14,993 nt of DNA, from the NCBI GenBank assembly GCA_045641345.1, contig JAZUGR010000023.1, positions 1 through 14,993 of the forward strand. The letters are read 5' to 3'. The position numbers and the translations under genes are program-made. The DNA comes from Cacconaster sp045641345 (GTDB lineage Bacteria > Bacteroidota > Bacteroidia > Bacteroidales > UBA932). Each line of letters opens with the position of its first letter. Position 1 is the stretch's first letter. Below are positions 5,199 through 12,547 of this stretch, in pieces. A model generated the notes under the pieces. The model saw nothing but the letters and a program-made list of their open reading frames with translations, was not told the origin of the DNA and did no database searches.

Positions 5199-6836
5199 AT
5201 GAGCGAATTTGTATTATCCGAAGAAACGATTGCCGGAAGGCTCCGCACAATAGCTGCGAAATACCCCGACAACGAATGTATAGTGTGTCCCGATTCGGGA
5301 GTGAGAATCACATATTCCCAGTTCGACAGGATGGTCGACGACTATGCCTGCGCGCTGATCAAGCTCGGCATCGTGCCCGACATGAAGGTGGGTCTGTGGG
5401 CTCCCAACTGTCCGGAGTGGGCTGTGATTGCCTATGCGGTGGCCCGGATCGGGGCCATACTGGTCCCCATCAACATCCACTACAAGCTTGGCGAAATCAA
5501 GTTTGTACTGGCCGATTCCGGAATCCACACGCTCTTCATAGCCGAAGGGACCAAGAAGAACGAATATATCGACATGCTCCACTCCCTCATCCCCGAAATC
5601 AGGTACAGCGGGGGCAAGAAGTGGCACAGCAGGCTGTTCAACGAACTCAACAACATAGTCGTCATCTCAGAGAAGAAATACCAGGGGATGATCAACTTCA
5701 GCTCCCTTGCCGGAAGCCTCGACAAGGACCGCAAGTGGCTCGAGAGCAGGGAAAGGCAGTTCGACTGCCACAACGTGGCGAGTCTCCAGTACACCTCAGG
5801 CACCACCGGAACGCCCAAGGGTGTGCTTCTCACCCATCACAACATGCTCAACAACGGGCTTGCATATCTGAGCTTCAGCCCCGAAATATGCCGCATCCTG
5901 TGCTTCCTCCCCCTTTTCCACAGTTACGGCTGCGTGATAGGGATGATGAGCACCATCTCCAACGGGTCCACCCTTGTACTGATGCACCGCTTCACCGCAA
6001 TCAAGGCGGCAAAGGCCATCCAGGACGAAAGATGCGACAAGATGTACGGCGTACCCGTGATGTTCAAGAGCATGCTCAACGAGCCGGGTGTCGCCAACTA
6101 CGACATCTCCTCGATGCGCACCTGCATCACAGGAGGAGCATTCTGCGAACAGGAACTGATATATGCTTTCAAAAAAAGGTTCAACTGCATATTCCTCAAC
6201 GGATACGGCATCACCGAAACCTCGCCGGTAATCAGTGTGCCGAGAATAGAGGACTCGATGGATGATATCGCCACCAGCGTGGGCCGTCCGTTCCCTCTTG
6301 TCGACGTAAGGATAATCGATCCGCAGACGGGCGACAAGTGCCCTGCCGGAGTCAACGGAGAGATATGCATCAAGGGACACAACGTGATGAAGGGCTACTA
6401 CAAGAACCCTCAGGCCACCTCCGAGGCCATCGACAAATACGGCTACTACCACTCGGGCGACATCGGCCTGCTCGACGAAAAGGGGTTCATCCACATCACC
6501 GGCCGCATCAAAGACCTCATAATCCGGGCCGGCGAGAACATCTACCCCAAGGAAATCGAGGAATTCCTCTACGGCATCCCCTCCATCGAACACGTCGAGA
6601 TAGTCGGGGTCGACAGCAAGACCAACGGCGAGGTGGTGGCGGCATTCATCCACCTGCGTCCCGGATGCTATCTCACGCAGAGAGGCATAGTGAACTATTG
6701 CACGGGCAACATCGCCTCGTACAAGATACCGCGGTATATCTTCTTCGTGGACGAATTCCCCCTCACGGCCACCGGCAAGGTGCGCAAGAACGTATTGAGG
6801 GAAATGGCCAACGAATCCATCAGGAACATGCACTGA
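5199..6836 (+). CDS. AMP-forming acyl-CoA synthetase (medium/long-chain type)
   Basis: A 545-residue ANL-superfamily enzyme. Motifs: YTSGTTGTPKG (198-208) for ATP phosphate binding, PLFHSYG (238-244), GYGITETSP (335-343), YHSGD with D421 contacting ATP ribose, the hinge GRIKDLIIRAGENIYP (435-450), and the catalytic K527 in LTATGKVRK. It activates a carboxylic acid to acyl-AMP and then acyl-CoA. Length and motifs place it with fatty-acid or medium-chain ligases rather than acetyl-CoA synthetases (about 650 residues) or the PaaK family across the divergent gap. The ATG at 5199 is preferred over an in-frame TTG at 5190, because the latter would lie within the -7 promoter box. It heads a rightward run, ending 6 bases before tamL. 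Substrate is unknown; lipid recycling linked to envelope assembly is a guess. Confidence 0.92.
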   Translation: MSEFVLSEETIAGRLRTIAAKYPDNECIVCPDSGVRITYSQFDRMVDDYACALIKLGIVPDMKVGLWAPNCPEWAVIAYAVARIGAILVPINIHYKLGEIKFVLADSGIHTLFIAEGTKKNEYIDMLHSLIPEIRYSGGKKWHSRLFNELNNIVVISEKKYQGMINFSSLAGSLDKDRKWLESRERQFDCHNVASLQYTSGTTGTPKGVLLTHHNMLNNGLAYLSFSPEICRILCFLPLFHSYGCVIGMMSTISNGSTLVLMHRFTAIKAAKAIQDERCDKMYGVPVMFKSMLNEPGVANYDISSMRTCITGGAFCEQELIYAFKKRFNCIFLNGYGITETSPVISVPRIEDSMDDIATSVGRPFPLVDVRIIDPQTGDKCPAGVNGEICIKGHNVMKGYYKNPQATSEAIDKYGYYHSGDIGLLDEKGFIHITGRIKDLIIRAGENIYPKEIEEFLYGIPSIEHVEIVGVDSKTNGEVVAAFIHLRPGCYLTQRGIVNYCTGNIASYKIPRYIFFVDEFPLTATGKVRKNVLREMANESIRNMH

Positions 6837-6842
6837 CAACCG

Positions 6843-9029
6843 ATGCGTCGTTTGCAGATATTCGTCCTACTGTTGGCCGCTGCATCCTGCTCCACGACCA
6901 GGATGCTCGAAGACGGGCAGTACCGTCTGAAGGAAAACAGGATAACGATGGATCCCTCTGCAGGCGCCCCGCCGGCATCCTCACTCTACCCATATCTCGA
7001 CCAGAAGGCCAACAACTACACCATCGGATACTGGAACCCGTCGCTCTACATATACAACTGGCAGAACGGCAACGGGAAGGGATGGGACAAGTTCGTCAAG
7101 AAACTCGGAACGGCACCGGTCGTCTTCGACTCCGCGGCGATCCGTCCGTCAGTAAAGAAAATGCTCTCCCATATGGACTATCTGGGCTACTACAACTCAT
7201 CGATAGCCACGGAAGTTTCGACCAAGGGCAAGCTGGCCACGGTGACCTACCTGGTACACCCCGGCAAGACGTTCAAGATACGCGACCTCAATTACGTCAT
7301 CACCGACCCTGTGATAAACGGCATAATCACCTCGGCCTCCGCTGACGCCCTCATCCGGAAGGGAGACATCCTCTCGTCGAAGAGGCTCGAGGAGGAATCC
7401 GAAAGGATGGCAAAGCTGCTTCGCGACAACGGCTATTTCAAGATGACGAAGAATTTCTTCTTCTATTATGCCGACACCACCGACACCGGCTCCCGTTACG
7501 GTTCCGCCGACCTTACGGTAAAGCTCAACGATTACACCATCAACGAAAACGAAAGCATGGCGCGGGAGCACCGGCGCTATCACTTCGGGGAGGTGACCGT
7601 GCACAAGCCCGAGGGGGTCCGCGTCACCGACAAAATGATAAACGGCCTCAAACAGATACATCCGGGCGATATGTACAGCGAAGAGGTCGTCAACTCCACC
7701 TATTCCAGGCTTGCGAGCATTCCCCTCTTCAACACCGTAAACATCGGCCTTTCGCAGTCACCTTCGGATTCGTCGGCAGTCGACTGCGACATAATCCTCA
7801 CCAAGTCGAAACTCCAGAGCGTCAAGTTCGACCTCTCCGGCTCGTTCAACTCGACGGGGCTGTTCGGCATCACCCCCGCCGTCACGTATTCACACAAGAA
7901 CATATTCCACGGCGGCGAGGTGCTGTCCCTCGGATTCAGAGGCAACTTCCAGTTCAAGATAGGCGACCGCAACACAAGGGCCAACGAATATGCGGTCTCC
8001 GCATCGTTGCAGATCCCGAGATTCATGCTCCTGTCGGCCTCCCGGTTCAAGACCTCCGTTCCGCGGACCGAGATAGCCCTGGCCTTCAACTACCAGAACC
8101 GCCCCGAATACACCCGCAACATCGTCTCCACCTCCTACGGCTACACCTGGAGCAGCAAGGACAGATTCTTCTTCAACGTCTATCCCGTCAAGCTCAATGC
8201 CGTCAAGATATACAATATGGACGAGGAGTTCTACCGCAAGCTCAAGGACCCGTACCTCATAAACGCTTATCAGGACCACCTCGATTTCGGGGCCGAAGGC
8301 ACCTTCCTCTACACCACCGATGCCACCATCAATCCCAAGAACACGTATTTCTACACCAGGACCACCGTCAACACGTCAGGCAACGTGCTGTGCATCTTCA
8401 ACTCCCTGATGCCGCTCAACGACAAGGGGGCGCACAAGTTCTTCGGAGTCCCGTATTCGCAGTATGCCCGGATCGAAGCTTCGGCCGTACAGACAATAGC
8501 TCTTGGAGCCGGCGGAAGGCTCGCCCTTGCCGGAAGGCTTCTGGCGGGATACGGATTCGCCTACGGCAACTCCACCTCCCTGCCGTTCGAGAAGTTCTTC
8601 TACGGAGGCGGCGCCTACAGTCTGCGAGGCTGGAGAGCCCGTTCGGTCGGCCCCGGTGCCGCACCGCTCGACGAGTCGTTCTCGATAGCGAACCAGACGG
8701 GTGATATGCGCCTCGAAGCCAACCTCGAATTCAGGTTCCCCATAGTATGGAAACTCGACGGAGGGCTTTTTGCCGATGCCGGCAACGTATGGAACATCGA
8801 CAGGGGCGACGACACCCGCAATCCCGCTTCGCTCTTCCATTTCAACACCTTCCTCAGAACCTGTGCGTTCAACTGGGGAGTGGGTCTGCGACTCGATTTC
8901 AACATACTCCTCATCAGGCTCGACTGGGGCATGCAGCTCTACAACCCGACCAAGCAGGCCTGGTGTCCTCCCTCATCGTGGGTGAGGGACGGCTATGCGC
9001 TCCACTTTGCGATAGGCTATCCATTCTGA
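6843..9029 (+). CDS. tamL: TamL, lipoprotein Omp85-family outer-membrane assembly protein
   Basis: A 728-residue protein with a lipoprotein-type signal peptide (RRLQIFVLLLAAASC; lipid-modified C16), POTRA-like domains in the first half (for example VTYLVHPGKTFKIRDLNYVI and HFGEVTVHKPEGVRVTDKMI), and a C-terminal 16-strand-type beta barrel. The Omp85 loop-6 motif is present as YGGGAYSLRGWRAR (about residues 587-600), and the chain ends in aromatic FAIGYPF as outer-membrane barrels do. TamL is the Bacteroidota form of TamA, lipidated at its N-terminus, and is thought to act with TamB in envelope assembly or phospholipid transport; tamB is not in this window. Lipidation distinguishes it from BamA. 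It begins 6 bases after the acyl-CoA synthetase stop. Confidence 0.92.
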   Translation: MRRLQIFVLLLAAASCSTTRMLEDGQYRLKENRITMDPSAGAPPASSLYPYLDQKANNYTIGYWNPSLYIYNWQNGNGKGWDKFVKKLGTAPVVFDSAAIRPSVKKMLSHMDYLGYYNSSIATEVSTKGKLATVTYLVHPGKTFKIRDLNYVITDPVINGIITSASADALIRKGDILSSKRLEEESERMAKLLRDNGYFKMTKNFFFYYADTTDTGSRYGSADLTVKLNDYTINENESMAREHRRYHFGEVTVHKPEGVRVTDKMINGLKQIHPGDMYSEEVVNSTYSRLASIPLFNTVNIGLSQSPSDSSAVDCDIILTKSKLQSVKFDLSGSFNSTGLFGITPAVTYSHKNIFHGGEVLSLGFRGNFQFKIGDRNTRANEYAVSASLQIPRFMLLSASRFKTSVPRTEIALAFNYQNRPEYTRNIVSTSYGYTWSSKDRFFFNVYPVKLNAVKIYNMDEEFYRKLKDPYLINAYQDHLDFGAEGTFLYTTDATINPKNTYFYTRTTVNTSGNVLCIFNSLMPLNDKGAHKFFGVPYSQYARIEASAVQTIALGAGGRLALAGRLLAGYGFAYGNSTSLPFEKFFYGGGAYSLRGWRARSVGPGAAPLDESFSIANQTGDMRLEANLEFRFPIVWKLDGGLFADAGNVWNIDRGDDTRNPASLFHFNTFLRTCAFNWGVGLRLDFNILLIRLDWGMQLYNPTKQAWCPPSSWVRDGYALHFAIGYPF

Positions 9030-9036
9030 CAAAAAT

Positions 9037-9060
9037 ATGACAAAACGAATACAGCAATGA
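9037..9060 (+). other. Seven-codon mini-ORF overlapping the phosphofructokinase start
   Basis: ATG at 9037 opens MTKRIQQ and ends at TGA 9058-9060, which overlaps the pfp ATG (9057-9059) as ATGA. It fills most of the 27-base gap after tamL. It could couple ribosome flow from tamL into pfp, or be chance; such a short frame is weak evidence. Confidence 0.2.
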
Positions 9061-10295
9061 AAGAATCCATCATCATCCTCGCCGGCGGAGGTCCCGCTCC
9101 GGGAGTCAATACAGTGATAGGGACCATCGGAAAATGTTTCCTTAGCTACGGATACCGTGTAATCGGGCTTCACGGCGGATACAAGGGGCTTTTCAGCGAT
9201 GACCCGAAGATGTCCGAATTCGATTTCTCCCTTGTGGACGCACTCTTCAACAAGGGAGGCTCCTTCCTGAGGATGAGCCGTTACAAGCCATCCGACGAGG
9301 ATTTCGCAATGCGTTTCAATCTGGAGCTGTTCAAGAAGAACAACATCAAGCTGCTGGTGACAATCGGCGGTGACGACACGGCCACAACCGCCAACAGGGT
9401 GTCGAATTTCCTCGAGAAGCACAACTACCGCATAAGCAACATCCACGTGCCCAAGACCATCGACAACGACCTTCCCCTCCCTCTCGGAACCCCCACCTTC
9501 GGATTCCACTCCGCAATGGCGGAGGGCGCCAGGATAGCGTCCACGATATATGAGGATGCAAAGACTTCAGGCTCGTGGTTCCTCGTGTCGTCGATGGGGC
9601 GCTCCTGCGGCTCCCTGGCAATACATATCGGCGCCGCCAGCCACTATCCGATGATAATCATCCCGGAGATGTTCGACAAGTCCGACATCACTCTCGACAA
9701 GATAGTCAGGCTCACCGTATCGTCCATACTCAAGCGGCGCATAATGGGGCTCGACTACGGATGCGTCATAATATCGGAGGGAGTGTTCCACAAGCTCAAT
9801 CAGGACGAGCTCGACAAGAGCGGGGCCCATTTCACCAAGGACGAGCACGGCCACATCGAGCTTGGCAAGATATCCAAGGCCCAACTGTTCAACAACATCC
9901 TCGAAGTGTACAACGACAGGCTCAAGCTCGGTCTGAAAACCAGGCCGGTTGACGTCGGCTACGAAATCCGCTGCCAGGTTCCGGTTGCATACGACCTCTA
10001 CTACTGCACCCAGCTGGGCTGCGGCGTGTATGAGCTTTTCAAGGAGGGATGTACCGGCTGCATAGTGTATGTCGACCCGATGGGGCAGACCAAGCCCCTC
10101 TACCTCCACCAGCTGCAGGACCCCGAAACCGGCAAGATTCAGCCGCGCCTCGTAAACATAAATTCGGCATACGCCCAGAACATCTTCCGCAGGATGCTCA
10201 ACTTCATAACTCCCGACGACTATGCCGCCGCCCGCGAGTGGGTGCAGAATCCCGCCGACTACGACTTCTACAAAATCCTGAACTGGGAAAGATGA
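9057..10295 (+). CDS. pfp: 6-phosphofructokinase, pyrophosphate-dependent type
   Basis: A 412-residue PfkA-superfamily enzyme. The N-terminal nucleotide/phosphate loop is GGGPAPGVN (10-18). The two diagnostic residues both point to pyrophosphate as phosphoryl donor: GGDDT (104-108) carries Asp107 where ATP enzymes such as E. coli PfkA have Gly104, and PKTIDND (132-138) carries Lys133 where they have Gly124. The catalytic Asp136 is kept, and SMGRSCGSLA matches the substrate-binding MGR region. It interconverts fructose 6-phosphate and fructose 1,6-bisphosphate in the cytoplasm, reversibly if PPi is used. It lies between an outer-membrane assembly gene and an rRNA methylase gene, sharing an ATGA overlap with the latter; no functional link is evident beyond co-expression. 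Confidence 0.93.
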   Translation: MKESIIILAGGGPAPGVNTVIGTIGKCFLSYGYRVIGLHGGYKGLFSDDPKMSEFDFSLVDALFNKGGSFLRMSRYKPSDEDFAMRFNLELFKKNNIKLLVTIGGDDTATTANRVSNFLEKHNYRISNIHVPKTIDNDLPLPLGTPTFGFHSAMAEGARIASTIYEDAKTSGSWFLVSSMGRSCGSLAIHIGAASHYPMIIIPEMFDKSDITLDKIVRLTVSSILKRRIMGLDYGCVIISEGVFHKLNQDELDKSGAHFTKDEHGHIELGKISKAQLFNNILEVYNDRLKLGLKTRPVDVGYEIRCQVPVAYDLYYCTQLGCGVYELFKEGCTGCIVYVDPMGQTKPLYLHQLQDPETGKIQPRLVNINSAYAQNIFRRMLNFITPDDYAAAREWVQNPADYDFYKILNWER

Positions 10296-11023
10296 TGATT
10301 TCCAAAAACAGGATAAAGGAGATCTGTTCCCTCTCGCAGAAGAAATACCGCGACGAGCTGGGGCTTTTCGTGGTTGAAGGCGAAAAAATGGTTGAAGAGG
10401 CGCTGCATTCGGACTTCGAAGTGGTCGAGGTATGGCGGCAGGATGAGATAGGCCGGGAGGCCATGGAGCGCATCTCGCAACTCTCCTCCCCTTCCCCCGT
10501 ACTCGCCCTGGTGAAGCAGAAGCCTCAGAAGCCTGCTCCGGGACGGCCCGACGACCTGATTCTGGCTCTCGATTCGGTACGCGACCCAGGCAATCTGGGC
10601 ACGATAATCCGCATAGCCGACTGGTTCGGGATATCCACAGTCCTGGCAAGCCGCGACACGGTCGAGGTGTATAACCCCAAGGTAGTGCAGGCCACGATGG
10701 GAGCCATATTCAGGGTGGAGGTCATCTACTGCGACCTGCCGCAGACCCTGCGTGGCTACGCCGGACGCGGTATCCCGGTCTATGGCACGTTTCTTGACGG
10801 AAGCAGCATATACGACACACGACTGTCGGATAAAGGGATAATAGTAATGGGATCCGAATCGTTCGGAATATCGCCTCAGGTTGAGGAGACCGTCAGCAGC
10901 CGCCTGCTGATCCCCCCGTTCCCCGCCGGGGAGAAGAGAAGCGAATCGCTCAACGTAGCCGTAGCCACGGCCATCACGGTAGCCGAATTCAGAAGAACAA
11001 ATACCACAACCGTACAAATATGA
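10292..11023 (+). CDS. TrmH/SpoU-family RNA 2'-O-ribose methyltransferase
   Basis: A 243-residue SPOUT methyltransferase. Residues 1-85 form an L30e-like RNA-binding domain (LFVVEGEKMVEEAL), followed by the knotted catalytic domain with motif 1 DPGNLGTIIRIADWF (98-112), motif 2 MGSESFGIS (186-194) and motif 3 SESLNVAVA (217-225). It methylates a ribose 2'-OH in rRNA or tRNA with S-adenosylmethionine. The closest relatives I recall are 23S rRNA methylases of the RlmB/TsnR group, but the target nucleotide cannot be told from sequence. Its ATG overlaps the pfp stop (ATGA, 10292-10295); a second ATG at 10295 is possible. A longer frame extends upstream into pfp and is not used. Confidence 0.93.
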   Translation: MMISKNRIKEICSLSQKKYRDELGLFVVEGEKMVEEALHSDFEVVEVWRQDEIGREAMERISQLSSPSPVLALVKQKPQKPAPGRPDDLILALDSVRDPGNLGTIIRIADWFGISTVLASRDTVEVYNPKVVQATMGAIFRVEVIYCDLPQTLRGYAGRGIPVYGTFLDGSSIYDTRLSDKGIIVMGSESFGISPQVEETVSSRLLIPPFPAGEKRSESLNVAVATAITVAEFRRTNTTTVQI

Positions 11024-11784
11024 AAAAACGTTTCACATTGATTGCATCATTCCTCCTTGCCGCAGCCATATGCACGGCTCAGGAGGCCGAAAGCAGAATC
11101 CTGGTAGGAATCGGACATTCCGGAATCAGCCAGAAGATTCTCAACTGTTTCATCAAGAGCGTCACCGACGCGGGAGCCGACTACATCGTATTCGAGACCT
11201 ATCCCGAATCCGATGAAGTGGTGAAAGAATACATCGACAGGGTCGATGCGCTCATCATCCCCGGCAAGGGAGGCAACGACACCACAGGCCGCAGCAAGTA
11301 CGACAACAAGCTCATAAGCGAGGCCCACAACCAGGGCAAGCCGGTTCTCGGAGTGTGCTTCGGGCACCAGAGGATCAATCAGACCCTCGGCGGCAAAACC
11401 GTAAAGGTGGCCGAATACTACCCCGGCTCCAATATCTGTCACAAAAAGAAAGTCAACGGATACAACGTACTGCTCTACAGCGAGGCCCACAATATCCGCA
11501 TCGAAAAGGATTCCAAGATGTATGCCATCTTCGGTAGCGAGGACCTTATGGTCAATTCGAGCCACTTCTGGTCGTGCTACCGTATCGGAGAGGGGCTCAA
11601 GGTAACCGCCACGGCCGACGACGGAGTGGTTGAAGCCATCGAAGGCGACAAACTGCTCGGAGTGCAGTTCCATCCTGAAGTGATGTATGCCGAATTGGGC
11701 AACCAGCGTTTCCTCGGAATATTCAAGTATATCATCAACGAGGCGGCGGAGGCAAAGGCCGCGAGGGAAAAGGCAGGAGAATAG
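11020..11784 (+). CDS. Exported class I glutamine-amidotransferase-like protein (C26-like)
   Basis: A 254-residue protein. Residues 1-20 are a signal peptide (KK, hydrophobic core FTLIASFLLAAAI, CTA cleavage site) with glutamine at +1, the residue favoured after signal peptidase I in Bacteroidota. The mature part is a class I glutamine amidotransferase fold with the nucleophile C113 in GVCFGHQRIN and the H218/E220 pair in GVQFHPEV, so the triad is complete. No synthetase domain is fused. Family members without one include gamma-glutamyl hydrolases such as PuuD or folate gamma-glutamyl hydrolase. A periplasmic gamma-glutamyl peptide or amide hydrolase is the best guess; the substrate is unknown. 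The ATG overlaps the methyltransferase stop by ATGA. It is the last gene before the terminator. The charged tail AKAAREKAGE is unusual and probably flexible. Confidence 0.85.
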   Translation: MKKRFTLIASFLLAAAICTAQEAESRILVGIGHSGISQKILNCFIKSVTDAGADYIVFETYPESDEVVKEYIDRVDALIIPGKGGNDTTGRSKYDNKLISEAHNQGKPVLGVCFGHQRINQTLGGKTVKVAEYYPGSNICHKKKVNGYNVLLYSEAHNIRIEKDSKMYAIFGSEDLMVNSSHFWSCYRIGEGLKVTATADDGVVEAIEGDKLLGVQFHPEVMYAELGNQRFLGIFKYIINEAAEAKAAREKAGE

Positions 11785-11800
11785 GTGCTGCTTTGTCACA

Positions 11801-11834
11801 AAAAATACGGCCGGAAAAATCCGGCCGTATTTTT
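11801..11834. terminator. Bidirectional terminator between convergent operons
   Basis: A perfect 14-base inverted repeat, aaaaatacggccgg (11801-11814) and ccggccgtattttt (11821-11834), encloses a 6-base loop. Its GC core flanked by A-run and T-run makes it a Rho-independent terminator in both directions, ending the rightward five-gene operon (stop at 11784) and the leftward ribosomal-protein operon (stop at 11852). Confidence 0.92.
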
Positions 11835-11851
11835 ATAGTATGCAAGGAATA

Positions 11852-12013
11852 TTACTTCGATGCGAAGAATTCCTTTGTCTTGTCAGTCGGAACGAATTCC
11901 TCCTGGAACATATAGGCACCGCTACGCTCAGACTTGACCATACGGATGCATTTAACGACGTTCCTTTTTTCAGATTTGTCGCCACTGAAGGTTGCGACCG
12001 CTTTCTTTGCCAT
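11852..12013 (-). CDS. DUF4295 family small protein
   Basis: A 53-residue basic protein missed by ORF length cut-offs: it starts MAKKAVATFSGDKSEKRNVV, continues KCIRMVKSERSGAYMFQEEF and ends VPTDKTKEFFASK. This is the DUF4295 pattern, a Bacteroidota protein nearly always encoded directly after L28 and L33. Its size, charge and location suggest a ribosome-associated factor, but no function is established. The gene starts 19 bases after rpmG and is the last before the bidirectional terminator. Confidence 0.88.
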   Translation of the reverse strand: MAKKAVATFSGDKSEKRNVVKCIRMVKSERSGAYMFQEEFVPTDKTKEFFASK

Positions 12014-12032
12014 TGTACAGTAAGTTTAAGTG

Positions 12033-12215
12033 TTATTTGATTTCCTTGTGAACGGTGACCTTGTGGAGATAAGGATTGTATTTCTTCATCTCGAGACGGT
12101 CGGGAGTGTTCTTCTTGTTCTTGGTGGTGATATAGCGGGAGATACCGGGAACACCGCTCTCCTTCTGTTCGGTGCATTCCAAAATGACTTGCACTCTGTT
12201 ACCTTTCTTTGCCAT
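12033..12215 (-). CDS. rpmG: 50S ribosomal protein L33
   Basis: Sixty residues, starting MAKKGNRVQVILECTEQK and containing SRYITTKNKKNTPDRLEMKKYNP, the L33 signature. Only one cysteine remains, so this is the zinc-independent (C-minus) form. It lies 12 bases after rpmB in the L28-L33-DUF4295 cluster. The protein sits near the ribosomal E site. Confidence 0.97.
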   Translation of the reverse strand: MAKKGNRVQVILECTEQKESGVPGISRYITTKNKKNTPDRLEMKKYNPYLHKVTVHKEIK

Positions 12216-12227
12216 AGTTGTAATGCG

Positions 12228-12470
12228 TTAAACGATGTTGATCAAACCTTTTTCCTTGGAAGCCTTGACCGTAGCTGCAAGACCGTTCTTGTAGATGGTC
12301 TTCATGCCACGGCAGGAAACCTTGAGAGTAATGAACCTCTGCTCCTCTTCCGACCAGAACTTCTTGACCTTGAGATTAGGCGCGAATTCACGCTTTGTAC
12401 GACGCTTTGAATGGGAAACGTTGTTTCCGATCATTCTGGTCTTTCCTGTTACTTGACAAACTCTTGCCAT
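12228..12470 (-). CDS. rpmB: 50S ribosomal protein L28
   Basis: Eighty residues: MARVCQVTGKTRMIGNNVSHS followed by KRRTKREFAPNL and SCRGMKTIYKNG, all typical of L28. The cysteine pattern for zinc is incomplete. It is the first gene behind its own promoter and leads the L28-L33-DUF4295 operon. Confidence 0.97.
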   Translation of the reverse strand: MARVCQVTGKTRMIGNNVSHSKRRTKREFAPNLKVKKFWSEEEQRFITLKVSCRGMKTIYKNGLAATVKASKEKGLINIV

Positions 12471-12509
12471 AATATGATTACGTTTTTGCTATTCTTACAA
12501 ATTGGGTTG

Positions 12510-12541
12510 CAAATATCCGATTTTTTATCCGAAATACCAAA
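12510..12541 (-). promoter_or_regulatory. Promoter for rpmB-rpmG-DUF4295
   Basis: On the minus strand TTTG (12538-12541), a 20-base spacer and GATATTTG (12510-12517), a 7 of 8 match to TAnnTTTG, form a Bacteroidota-type promoter in the 77-base gap between lepB and rpmB. Predicted transcription starts roughly 30-35 bases before the rpmB ATG. No terminator for lepB is visible in the gap, so read-through from lepB is also likely. Confidence 0.6.
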
Positions 12542-12547
12542 TTTAAT

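Noticed and set aside
5796..6839. 347-codon minus-strand ORF opposite the acyl-CoA synthetase
   Set aside because: Complete overlap with a strongly supported enzyme gene; the product is rich in Val, Asp, His and Ala with no recognisable domain, typical of antisense frames in GC-rich codon use.
10049..10291. Upstream extension of the RNA methyltransferase frame
   Set aside because: It lies inside pfp in another frame; the conserved N-terminus of the methylase starts at 10292, and the added residues look like translated shadow sequence.
9567..10649. 360-codon minus-strand ORF opposite pfp and the methyltransferase
   Set aside because: Antisense to two genes with intact motifs; no family signature and a compositional bias expected of a shadow frame.
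11833..12177. 114-codon minus-strand ORF over the DUF4295 and L33 genes
   Set aside because: It is out of frame with both DUF4295 and rpmG, which are clearly the real genes in this interval.
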